A stretch of 64,000 bases of DNA, taken from contig NC_091673.1 of the NCBI RefSeq assembly GCF_042453785.1, positions 3,603,501 to 3,667,500 on the forward strand, written 5' to 3'. The stretch is from Malus domestica. Its lineage: Eukaryota > Streptophyta > Magnoliopsida > Rosales > Rosaceae. Made by a program: the position numbers and the translations under genes. Below, one piece after another: positions 47,501-56,614 of the stretch. The notes under the pieces were generated by a model. That model had not been told where the DNA came from, did not search any database, and saw only the letters and a list, made by a program, of their open reading frames with translations. The first letter of the stretch is position 1. Each line of letters starts with the position of its first letter.

Positions 47501-48205
47501 TGTACTAGACCAGATATAGCTTTTTCAGTTAACTTGTTAGCCAGGTACAGCTCTGCTCCAACAATTCGTCATTGGAAGGGAGTCAAAGATGTTCTACGAT
47601 ACCTTCGTGGGACAACAGATATGGGTCTCTTCTACTCAGACAAGCCCACAAATGAACAAATCCTTGTTGGATACGCAGATGCTGGTTTTCTCTCCGATCC
47701 GCATAAAGCCCGCTCACAAAATGGATATGTGTTCACTAATGGAGATACTGCAATTTCATGGCGATCAACAAAGCAAACGCTAGTTGCAACATCTTCCAAT
47801 CATTCGGAAATAATTGCTTTACATGAAGCAAGTCGTGAATGTTCTTGGTTAAGATCAATGATCCATCACATCCGGAATTCATGTGGTCTACCTTCAAAGA
47901 CAGACACTCCAACTGTCATCCATGAAGATAATGCAGCCTGTGTCGCCCAAATGAAGGAAGGATTTATCAAAGGTGATAAGACTAAACACATATCTCCAAG
48001 ATTTTTCAGCGCACATGAGCTTCAGAAGGCTAAAGTTCTTGAAGTCAGACAAATCCGTTCCAATGAAAATTTAGCAGACTTGTTCACCAAATCTCTACCA
48101 AAGTGCACATTTCAGAAGTTGGTACAGGGAATCGGATTACGTCGGCTTACAGATTTGAAAAATGCGGAATCAGGGGGAGATACAATTCAGGGGGAGCATC
48201 CATGA
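44576..48205 (+). CDS. pol: Copia Pol polyprotein
   Basis: 1,209 residues. Domains in order: aspartic protease with active site DSATTHSIL (near residue 32); integrase zinc finger HDRLGHPG ... CKACSQGK and DDE residues in GDICGPI, RLDNAGEF and NGLAEAFIKR; then GCAAYVP and a basic linker (LKRGRPPGSKDSAPRKRK, possibly a nuclear localisation signal). Reverse transcriptase begins at KWVFTRKRN and has the catalytic YVDDM box. RNase H includes ARSQNGYVF, WRSTKQTLVATSS (with the usual SSxxSE variant SSNHSE), EDNAACVAQ and HISPRFF. No frameshift or stop interrupts it. The start is the first ATG after the stops; how it is translated is not evident. Confidence 0.95.
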   Translation: MNKFLFLYSEIMDKNYGYSQNKINGGDFCLADSATTHSILRDRKYFSNLVLAKVKVTTISGPSDVIEGSGKAQIMLPNGTILSIKNALYATRSIRNLLSFKDIRLNGYHLETKSVENVEYLCITSNDTQKRILEKLHGLSSGLYCTYIKTVEAYTVMNQKFIDSKVYMLWHDRLGHPGSTMMRRIITNSNGHPLLSRHINVPNDNPCKACSQGKLVIRPSQLKVDDESPSFLQRIQGDICGPIQPPCGPFRYFMVLVDASTRWSHVCLLSTRNVAFARLLAQIIKLRAQFPDHPIKSIRLDNAGEFTSQTFDDYCMALGINVEHPVPHVHTQNGLAEAFIKRLQLIARTLLMKTKLPVSTWGHAILHAASLVRLRPIANHQYSSIQLVFGHQPNISHLRVFGCAAYVPIAPPQRTKMGPQRRLGIYVGFDSPSIIRYLEPLTGDVFTARFADCHFDETIFPSLGGEKTVPEERQELTWVVPTLSHFDPRSTQCENEVKRIVHLQGIANQMPDAFNDASKVTQSYIPAANAPARIDVPVGQNKVAANDSSSARLKRGRPPGSKDSAPRKRKMRAQLNPNDIIQEKELNDKSTIRDSVLPEKENVLDETHVPEETEVHESKEISINYACTNELWDRNEIIIDDMFAFAIATEIILSDDIEPRSVDECKQRQDWPKWKDAIQAELKSLERRSVFGPVVQTLPGVNPVGYKWVFTRKRNEKNEIARYKARLVAQGFSQRPGVDYEETYSPVMDAITFRYLISLVISEKLDMRLMDVITAYLYGELDTDIYMKVPEGLKLPEATNKPRGMFSIKLRRSLYGLKQSGRMWYNRLSEYLIKEGYANNVICPCVFIKKSNTGFAIVAVYVDDMNLVGTPEELNKTAEYLKNEFEMKDLGKTKYCLGLQIEHCVSGILVHQSAYIEKILKRFGMDKAYPLSTPMVVRSLDIKKDPFRPKEDDELVLGPEVPYLSAIGALLYLAQCTRPDIAFSVNLLARYSSAPTIRHWKGVKDVLRYLRGTTDMGLFYSDKPTNEQILVGYADAGFLSDPHKARSQNGYVFTNGDTAISWRSTKQTLVATSSNHSEIIALHEASRECSWLRSMIHHIRNSCGLPSKTDTPTVIHEDNAACVAQMKEGFIKGDKTKHISPRFFSAHELQKAKVLEVRQIRSNENLADLFTKSLPKCTFQKLVQGIGLRRLTDLKNAESGGDTIQGEHP

Positions 48206-48214
48206 TACATGCAT

Positions 48215-48388
48215 GTTGTACTCTTTTTCCTTCGCTTAGGATTTTTCCCACTGGGTTTTTCCTATCAAGGTTTTAACGAGGCAACCTAAGCATGCTCAAC
48301 ACCATCCGGGTAAAGTTGTACTCTTTTTCCTTCGCTATGGTTTTTTCCCACAGGGTTTTTCCAAGCAAGGTTTTAATGAGGCAACTGA
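48215..48388 (+). repeat. 100-bp direct duplication upstream of the 3' LTR
   Basis: GTTGTACTCTTTTTCCTTCG begins at 48215 and again at 48315; each copy continues through TTTTTCCCAC, GGGTTTTTCC and AAGGTTTTAA(C/T)GAGGCAAC. Confidence 0.85.
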
Positions 48389-48407
48389 TGTTGATATGTG
48401 GGCATCC

Positions 48408-48416
48408 AAGGGGGAG
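48408..48416 (+). promoter_or_regulatory. Polypurine tract
   Basis: AAGGGGGAG directly abuts the 3' LTR and would prime plus-strand synthesis. Related GGGGGAG runs occur at 48173-48196. Confidence 0.85.
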
Positions 48417-48729
48417 TGTTGTAAATGATGGGTATGTTTGCCCACATGTGTATAGTAATGTGTATAGTAAAGTATCACATGTGTACTATATACTCATAAG
48501 CTAAATAGTAATGTTTTGTAATTTTCCATTGAAGTAGCTCTATAAATAGAGCAATTCAATTGTGCAAAGATTAGTGAATGAGAAGAAGAAAGAAAAGAGA
48601 AATATATCTAATAGCAATAATATACATTACTTCCTCTGCAACAGCTTGTGTCGGTATATTACTCTGCAACTGCTTCGTTCCTTCACCGAGTAAAGGTTAT
48701 CTCTCTATAAATTTTGCCTATTTATAACA
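48417..48729 (+). repeat. 3' LTR of the Copia element
   Basis: 313 bp, same sequence as the 5' LTR by direct reading. Confidence 0.95.
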
Positions 48730-48734
48730 AATAT

Positions 48735-50892
48735 CACTTAATCGTAATACTAAGTTATCACTCATAGGAATTAGCCGTATGACTCGATTACAATATTAAT
48801 TAATTAATTGAAAAGTTTAAGAAAGGTAGGGCCGGCACATGGGGCTCCGCTACAAAATTCCTCTCCTTCTCAATCAATCCAAATCCCCAAAGACTGCAGT
48901 CGACACACGTGATGGTGACAACGAAACTAATAATTACTTTAAAATCCGACTTGTCGATATTATCCTTGCCACCTGCATGTTTTTTAGTACAATTTTCATC
49001 TAATTTTTTATTTTTTGTTTCTATTTTTTATTACAAGTGGTGATATTATACGGCATCGTGCTCTCTACTACCGTTTTAAGGGTGTTTTCTACTACGATTT
49101 TGTTGTATTGAACAATTCTACCCAATCACTAAAATGTTTTTGTAAGTATTCTCGATACTTAAAAAGGGATGTATTCTTAATTTAATTGGATGCATATTAA
49201 TTTTAAGTATTAGCGGTTTAGAATCGACACAAGTTCATGTCTAATAGATTGCTTAACACATCAAGTATTAGTAATGCATGTTTAAGTGACTGTATTCTAT
49301 TGATGAATTATGAAATCTGATTACTTCAAGAATTGCTTATTAATTTGGTTTTATGCAATTGAATTTGCTGAGTTTATATATTCGATGAAGATGCTAAATT
49401 TTATAGATAGAAGAGATTCGATATGATGTGATTTTTTTTCTTCTATCAATCAGTATTTTGTTTATGTGAAATGGACATTGTGCTACAAACCTTTCGTGGG
49501 GTTGAAGAAAATTATATCCATTATTTAATTTTGGATTTGGAAGCTATGAATGCTAAAAAGTTAAATAATAATATCTTGCCATACTTCTGATTCGTAGAAC
49601 ATTTTCGTCCACATTCGTTGGGCCATATTTTATCTATCCATTGCTAATCAGATAGCGGACAAACTAATGAAAGTGGATGCCCATAAACAAGCCATATCGC
49701 AGAGCCACACCGGTTTGCCCACCGACCGGATACATTGGATTTGCGTATCCCTACCCTAAACAACCCAAAAGGATCATCTTTGATTTCGTGTCTGTTCATC
49801 ATATATCGTGCAGTCAGTTTTTGTCAGATATTATTTGTGTTTAATTTTAAATAAAAATATTTAAAATAATTTTTTACCGTACGATATACGATGAACGGAT
49901 ATAATTCACAGATTCCAAGGATCCTCACAAAGATGATCCGGCGACGATCCAAATTCCTAAACAAATATAGTGGACAAAATCCCAGTCAATTGCATCCTGC
50001 CACGTAACACCCAAAGATTCTCCTGTTTCATCAAACCAGTGGCGCCGTCTGATTGGTTGGCCAGTGTCACCGTCTACGAGGGTGCACATAGGGTTTCCGG
50101 TGGGCGTTGAGCGCACATGGATTTGGAATTTTTAAGGGTCAGAGTCAGAGACGGGCAGAACAATTTGTCGAAACAACCGGGACTTTTACTGCTTGTTTTG
50201 TTGTTCAGAGCCCGTTCTTTTAGGCCGTGTTGGGTCGTCATCTTTGTTATCGTGTACTGTTCACGTGGATCAACCTCCATGCAGACGAGAGTGCCTCAAC
50301 CTTTGTGTTGCATATCGAGATTTAAAAAGGAGAAAATTAATATGAGGTCTTTAATTTTAATGTTCATTAATTAATATCTTATCAATTTTAATATTTTGAT
50401 CAACGTTTATAGTATTAATATATTAATGAATTACATGTAAGTTACATAATTTTTATAATAAAAATTAGTAATTGATTTAGAGTTTTAATACTCACACCCT
50501 TATTAAAATCCTAATTAATTTTTAATTCAAACATTTCCAAAATAAAAAATAAAATTTGTACCTATTAAATTTTTATAAAAAAAAATTTCAATTTTTTATT
50601 CTTATATGTACCCATTCTTAAATATATCAATTTGTTATATGAAAAATGTACCTTTTTAAAAATATAAAATGTACCCATTTTTTAAATAAAATTCATTCAA
50701 TCTTTTCTCTAATCCATTTTTTAAAACTTAAATGGGTACATTCTATTTCCATGATCTGAGAATGTATACATGTCAAGTTTAATAGAAGAAATTTAATAAT
50801 ATTATTAAACCTAATATCTTTTTTTTTTTGGTTTTTGAAAAATGTACTATGTTTTGGTATAATAATTTTTTGGTTAGTTTTGATGAACATAC

Positions 50893-50932
<40 letters not shown>

Positions 50933-50937
50933 ATATA

Positions 50938-50973
<36 letters not shown>

Positions 50974-52203
50974 ATATATTGGAGAGTATAATTTATCTTT
51001 AATATTTTTAATCCCATAAATTATGAGTTTTATTTAAAATCTCATTAATATAAATAACTACAAATTTCATTTTTAATTTAAAAATATAATAAACTACATG
51101 GAAATACATTATTAACTTCAGTCAAAAACTAAAAATCACAAAGGTTTCAGCCAAAGAACATTGGTAGTTAGGAACCGCATTCAAAGTGGCCCTTTAAAAA
51201 ATGATTGAAGGGTTATGGTCATGTAATAATCAAACAATTTTAAATTCGATTTTCATGAATTACAAACTCGATCGTTTAATCGCGACCGACTCATTCAATG
51301 ATATAGCATATTCTCACTATAATAGTGTTGTTCGAAGAAAAGCGTTTCGGTATAACTCTCAAAATCACTTGAATTTGTATTAAAAATTTGACGTACTTAT
51401 TACAAAGTGTTTGTAAGGAGAAGCACATCGGAGAGAAACATTTCCAAACGGACGACCCTAAATTAGCATATATACAAGTACTTTCAGTGTTGTTGGGGAC
51501 CTTTTCATCAACGAAAAAAAGTTATCAGGCTAAAATTGCGTTCTTATTGACCTGTTACCCAATTTTCCATTCTAAAAGGATAAAATATATACATTACAGT
51601 AGATTTAATCATGCAGAATTGACTCAAAACGAGTAAGCTAGGTTTCCACACATTTTTACTTTAGTTTACAGAAGTATGTTGACTTATGAGTTCGGTATAA
51701 TTAATCTTAGTACTGGTTTGATATTGAGGTGCTTTTATAGAAAATGGAAATAAAAAAGGCTGAGCTCAAAAATGTGTTTGGTAAACACTTAAAAACAACT
51801 TATTTTCATAATTTTTTATGAAAAAAAATTGAAAATGTGAAGTAGCAAAAATGAGCTTATTTTCACAGCACAGCAGAAACAATTTTTTTTTTCAAAGCAC
51901 AGTAATATCAAACCAGCCCTTAATCTCCTAAGGAATTCTGCAGGTACATGTTTGATTGCTACTGCTAGCTAAACAAATATAGTTCCCAAGATATTGATTT
52001 ACAAGTATTCCCATACCTTTTTTTTTTTTTTTGAAAGCTAGGAATTCACATTCCAAGGCTAAGAAGCTAAACAGATACAAGAAAGTCAATTCCAGGGCAA
52101 ACACCAAGGAAGACCAACCAAGAATAAAAGCAGTGAAAGGGGATGAGACCAACAGACACTTCAACCAAGTAAAAGTGTCACCCCAAACACCACCAAAAAA
52201 CCA
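48735..52203. other. Spacer without recognised genes
   Basis: AT-rich DNA with an AT microsatellite at about 50896-50969. Minus-strand open codons near 49925-50116 are not recognised and lack splice context. Words of the form TGTACC(C/T)ATT and their AT-rich neighbours recur at 50560-50690. Confidence 0.4.
50896..50969. repeat. (AT)n microsatellite, interrupted
   Basis: Two AT runs separated by GTATGTATATATATAG, ending in ACACACAC. Open frames of Tyr/Ile across it are artefacts. Confidence 0.92.
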
Positions 52204-52551
52204 CTAATGAGGATATGGTAGGCCATCATTACATAAGACATACACTAACGAAGATGGGGGCCTATCGACCCACACAAAATTACACATCTCCGTAAAACCA
52301 GCCTACGCGAGAGCATCCGCCGCCAAGTTGGCTGATCTTGGTACCCAAGACCATCGACAGTTCTGGAAAGACTCACTCAGCCTAAGAGCCCTTGCCAAGA
52401 AAGGGTAAGCCTCCCAACTGCCATTATCAAGAGAACCACGAAGACAAGAAATCGCTTCAAGAGAATCTGATTCGATCATGGCAGAGCTCACAATCTTGGT
52501 GGCCAAACAAACGTCACAATCTAATCTACCGTCGTTAGTTGGAACATCCAC
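52204..52551 (-). pseudogene. RNase H-like domain fragment with nonsense codon
   Basis: The minus strand encodes the C-terminal half of an RNase H fold of the kind found at the end of plant LINEs and in derived genes: AMIESDSLEAISCLRG, then CRWSWVPRSANLAADALA (the catalytic Asp block NxxAD). A TAG follows ADALA, but the same frame continues AGFTEMCNFVWVDRPPSSL ... LPYPH to a second TAG at 52204, which I recognise as the usual family ending. One in-frame stop and the missing N-terminal half mark a dead fragment. Confidence 0.75.
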
Positions 52552-53399
52552 TCGGAACCAATTTAGTCAAGCTTATACCGAATTAAAACTTAACAAACAA
52601 AGGTGATTGCTATGATTCTCAACAAACAAAGGTGGTAAGGAAGCAAATCTAATAAAGCTTTTAAAATGACTGAATCCGTTTTAAAAAAAAATGTTTTTGG
52701 GTTCCAAAAGCACTTAAATACTTCTCACAAGAAGCTCTTATAGATTGGTTCCAAAAACATTTTCACAAAAACGTTTTCAGCCATTTTTAAAATAGTTTCA
52801 AATGAGCCTTAAGTCTATAAGGACAAGGTAACCTAGATTTATTTTCTTTCAAAGGCTAACTTATGACATAAATTGGATTTACATATAACTACTCTAAATT
52901 ATGGCTCGTTTGGAAGTACTTTTAAATGACTAAAAACGTTTTTGGGGAAATTGATTTTGGATTCCAAAAGCATTTTAAATGTTTTTTGGAAGAAGCACTA
53001 GATATATGCTTCTTACTGGAAGCATTTAAAGTGTTTTTCTAGTGTCCATTTGATTACTAAGGATTAATTTCAAAAATATTTTTACCAAAACCACTTTCAG
53101 TAATTTTAAAAGTACTTCTAAACGAATCGTTAAGGGCTGATTAGAAAGAAGTAGGCCATACACAAGGTGTTAGTGGCTAACACATGTACCAAAGTCTAAA
53201 GCCCACCTAGTAAGTTATGGGCTGATTAGTGATGATTATGCGTAACTCGGTGGGCTCGGTTTAGGCTTACTAACTTGTGTGTGATCAAGGCTTTGTTCAG
53301 GTCATGTAGCAATATGTAGGCAAACACAAGCTCAGTCAGCCTAAGTTGAGCACATTTTAAGAAGGAAAATGATACAAACACATTTTTCAGCTTTTCGTC
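52552..53399. other. AT-rich spacer with foldback-like words
   Basis: Three blocks at about 52660-52800, 52900-53125 and 51720-51910 share AAAAACGTTTTNAG, CCAAAAGCA and TTTCAAATGAGC-like words and may be decayed foldback elements. No gene seen. Confidence 0.4.
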
Positions 53400-53797
53400 G
53401 GATGCACATTGGGATCAAGATAGTCTTATGATCATATGAAGTTCGAAAAATATACATGTGAATGTTTTAAATTCTTAGAATATTTGGTACGAGTCTATTT
53501 TGTACCTACCAAGTGTTTGATGTAATACTTGCTAGACATATCTCGACAGACTGCATCGATAATACTCGATAAATTATCTCAATATCACTAATCAGATTGC
53601 TTCAGCATATGTCGATATCTGTTGACATTGCGCAATATGGTTTGGTTGACGACAATAAGCCCACCAAGTGTTCAACGAAATGCCTTAGTGAATGAACTGA
53701 AATTTATTTTTTTTGCGCTTGGCGTTGTTTCTATTTAAAAAATTTGGATCTTTAACACTAGGATCTCCAAGATTCAAATCTTGAATCAGCCACTACT
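53400..53797. repeat. Inverted copy of the repeat at 31068-31440
   Basis: Read on the minus strand it follows the 31-kb copy block for block (CTAGTGTTAAA, GGCATTTCGT, GAAGCAATCTGAT, GTATATTTTTC). Confidence 0.7.
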
Positions 53798-54333
53798 TCT
53801 CACACCTTGTTGTTTAATGTTTTCTGTTACTTTCTTTGATTTATTCAATTCAACAATCACAATAAAAAAAGTGTGAGAAGTTAAAAAAAGTTTGTGAAAA
53901 TCACCTCCTTTTCAAAGAAATATTTTCCCAAGCAACACATCTATGAGGTTTTTTTTTTTTGTCAAACAATATATTTTGTTAAATTAGTCACTAACATAGT
54001 TTGAACTCACGCCGTCATGTAAAGGCTTAACACATTTTCAGCACTACACTGTGGGTTTGAGAAAGATTATAATCTTAGCTTTGGTCGTACATCCATCGTG
54101 ACCATTAATCCATCAACCCTCATAGCCTGCCAAGTAGGAAAAAGAAAAGAGAAAATAATAAATAAATAAATCAATCAAATAGAAAATTAATGAAAGGGGT
54201 ATCAAATATTTACATTTTAATAAAAAAACCACCTAGTAACTTTATTGTAAGATCCCACATCGTCCAGGGGTGAGGATCCTGTAAGCCTTATATGTATATT
54301 CTCATCTCTACCCAGCACGAGGCCTTTTGGGAG

Positions 54334-54434
54334 CTCACCGGCTTCGGGTTCCATAGAAACACCAAAGTTAAGTGAGTTCGCGCAATAGCAATCCTATGAT
54401 GGGTGACCCACTGGGAAGTTACTGTGTGAGTTCC
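54334..54434 (+). other. 5S rRNA-like segment in the 5' LTR
   Basis: Matches the 3' two-thirds of plant 5S rRNA: AAGTTAAG, then ATGATGGGTGACCCACTGGG and AAGTTACTGTGTGAGTTCC. The internal control regions (A-box and GGGTGACC C-box) are recognisable but changed. It is not a genuine 5S gene. Confidence 0.88.
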
Positions 54435-54519
54435 AAGAAACAAAAATGTGAGGGCGTGGTCGGGGCCTAAAGCGGACAATATCGTGCTACAGCAAAGTCG
54501 AGCCCGGGATGTAACAATT

Positions 54520-54532
54520 TGGTATCAGAGCC
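54520..54532 (+). promoter_or_regulatory. Initiator-Met tRNA primer-binding site
   Basis: TGGTATCAGAGCC, three bases after the 5' LTR, is complementary to the 3' end of initiator tRNA-Met. Confidence 0.95.
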
Positions 54533-54672
54533 AATCTCTGATCGGATGTGTACCGATGAGGACGTCGGGTCCCTAAGGGGGGTGAATTGTAAGATCCCAC
54601 ATCGTTAAGCAGTGAGGATCTTGTAAACCTTATATGTATATTCCTATCTCTATTTAGCACGAAGCATTTTAG

Positions 54673-54776
54673 GAGCTCATCGGCTTCGGGTTTCTTCGAA
54701 ACTCCGAAGTTAAGCATGTTCACGCGAGAGCAATCCCATGATAGGTGACCTACTGAGAAGTTCTCGTGTGAGTTCC
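54673..54776 (+). other. 5S rRNA-like segment in the 3' LTR
   Basis: Second copy: CTCCGAAGTTAAGCATG, GCGAGAGCAATCCCATGAT and GGTGACCTACTGAGAAG. In several places it is closer to true 5S than the copy in the 5' LTR (for example CGAAGTTAAGC and CGCGAGAG). Confidence 0.88.
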
Positions 54777-54885
54777 CAGAAACAAAACCGTGAAGGCGTG
54801 GTCGGGGTTTAAAACGGACAATATCGTGTTACGGCGGAGTCAAGTCCGAGATATGGTGGGGTTTGGGCGGGGATGTGACATTTAT

Positions 54886-55499
54886 TTAATAATAAGAACA
54901 AAAGAATAATTAAAAAAAGAAAAAAAAAAAAACCAACTTGCGCTGGGGTGCGTACCTCTTCCACACTCCACTTTTTTTCTCCCATTATCAGCTACCTATT
55001 GTCAGCTACATTAATAGATTTTTTTTTGGGCATAGAATAAGAAAAATAATTTAAATTGAATTACATTCTCCAGTTTTATTTTTTTGGTGTTGTTTCCCAA
55101 AAGTAGTTATGATGATGATAAACTTTTCAATGTACCCGGAACACAGGGTGGTACACTAGATACAAGTTGTGAGATTTTTTGTGTTAAAAAATTAATAACA
55201 TAAAAAATAAAATTTTCAACCACTTACATAATAACACGTGGTATACCATTTGTATTATTGGTGCAAAGAAAAATTTTCCTAGGATGACACCCAAACTCAA
55301 GAAATTGGATGGAGAGCTACATTTGTTATTGTAGGTATGTAAAAAATATAACGAAATTTTAATTTGGTAATTGAAAACAGCTTTTTAAATATAATTATTG
55401 AGAACATAATATTCTCAAGGTTTTGATCTAAATAGTCACTTTTGGGTTCATCATTTTTGGCACAATGGGTACTTTTACATGACAAAAAATGGTCTAAGT
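54886..55499. other. AT-rich spacer
   Basis: Nothing recognised beyond homopolymer runs. Confidence 0.4.
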
Positions 55500-55990
55500 T
55501 TCAAACCTTATGAATCTGAACCAAGAATTAAACACTATTTATAAAACTTCATCAATAAGTAGACACTATTCATGAAACTAAACCAATAAGTACACACTAT
55601 TTATAAAATGAGACCAATAAGTAGACACTAGTTATGAAACGAAAACAAGAATTAGACATTATTTATAAAACTAAACCAATATGTGAAAACTATTTTTGAA
55701 ACTGGACTATATACTATTTATGAAACTGGAGTAAGAATTAGACAATATTTATGAAACATGACCAATAATTAGGTACTATTTATGAAAGTGGACCAATAAC
55801 TATACACTATTTATGAAACTAGACCAAGAAATAGACACTATTTATAAAATTGTACCAATTGCTATACATTATTTATGAAACTGGATCCAATAACTAGACA
55901 CTATTTATGAAACATGATCAAGAACTAGACACTATTTATAAAAGTGGACAAAAAACTAGGCTCTATTTATGAATTGGACCAACAAATAAT
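55500..55990. repeat. Degenerate 31-bp minisatellite
   Basis: About fifteen tandem units of a motif like AGACACTATTTATGAAACT followed by GGACCAATAACT. The CACTATTT word starts at 55533, 55564, 55595, 55626, 55657 and 55688, a period of 31; later spacing varies a little. Units differ by many substitutions, so the array is old. Confidence 0.88.
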
Positions 55991-56614
55991 ATAGTACCGT
56001 TCAGTTTCATAAATAATGTTCATTTTTATAAACAATGTACATGTCCTTCGCTTTAGGTTTTTTTTTTGTTTTATTTTAAATCGTGTCATTTTCATTAAAA
56101 TTTAAGTTTTTTTGTCATTCTTATTACAATTTAAAGGTTTTTCATTAAAATTCAATTCTTTTTTATTAAATAAAGTTATAGTATGATTTTTTTGTTAAAA
56201 TAAACTTAGCCCAGGTTATTTCGATGAAAGTTCACTAGATAAAAAGCAAGCCCACTTAAGTGACCTCACCGGAAGCACGTGAGGTCACCCACAAGCTAAT
56301 GTCTGCTCCATCAAGTTCTCGCGTAACCGGAGTCACGGTGGTTACAAGGCACTGACAGAGACAGAGCAGAAGCCAACATCAGTAGCTGCCTCCCCTCAAC
56401 TAAACCGCCGGGGTTCCTCTGCCGGCAGAAAACCCGAAAAAACCACCCCAACCCAATTCTCCGCCGTCTTCAATTTCGCAACCAGCCACCTCAAATCTCC
56501 AATTCCGGCGCCGAGCATAACGTATCTGCGATTTTCTTATCCGGGTATTTTTCAGATTTGTCCATAAAGTATTGGAATTTAAATCAGGACCCATCGGAAT
56601 TCACGTAGAGGAGG
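55991..56614 (+). promoter_or_regulatory. Promoter and 5' leader of the BIM-like gene
   Basis: AT-rich until about 56220, then GC-richer sequence with CCGCCG and CCGGCG words, as expected of a leader before the ATG at 56615. No TATA box stands out. Confidence 0.4.

Larger units (their letters stand above)
42110..48729 (+). mobile_element. Complete young Ty1/Copia LTR retrotransposon
   Basis: 6,620-bp element bounded by TG...CA LTRs of 313 bp, both identical by eye, and flanked by the perfect 5-bp target duplication AATAT (42105-42109 and 48730-48734). The order is LTR, long leader with a 57-bp tandem array, gag, pol (protease, integrase, reverse transcriptase, RNase H), purine tract, LTR. 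Domain order integrase before reverse transcriptase defines Copia. Both ORFs are uninterrupted, so the copy could be autonomous. Identical LTRs imply very recent insertion. Confidence 0.97.
54246..54880 (+). mobile_element. Cassandra-type TRIM retrotransposon with 5S rRNA-like LTRs
   Basis: A 635-bp element with LTRs at 54246-54516 (271 bp) and 54588-54880 (293 bp), both beginning TGTAAGATCCCACATCG and ending in ACA. The 71-bp interior holds a canonical initiator-Met primer site and a purine tract (CTAAGGGGGG). A perfect 5-bp target duplication TTTAT flanks it (54241-54245 and 54881-54885). Each LTR carries a 5S rRNA-like segment, the hallmark of Cassandra. There is no coding sequence; movement depends on other elements. 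LTR divergence is obvious, so this insertion is much older than the Copia at 42 kb. Confidence 0.95.

Noticed and set aside
49925-50280. Open frames on both strands near 50 kb
   Set aside because: No recognised domain, no splice context and no support for a start.
50693-51019. Tyr/Ile-rich open frames
   Set aside because: Translation of the AT microsatellite.
54334-54776. Genuine 5S rRNA genes
   Set aside because: Both copies are diverged, incomplete at the 5' side and lie inside LTRs with a primer site and target duplication.
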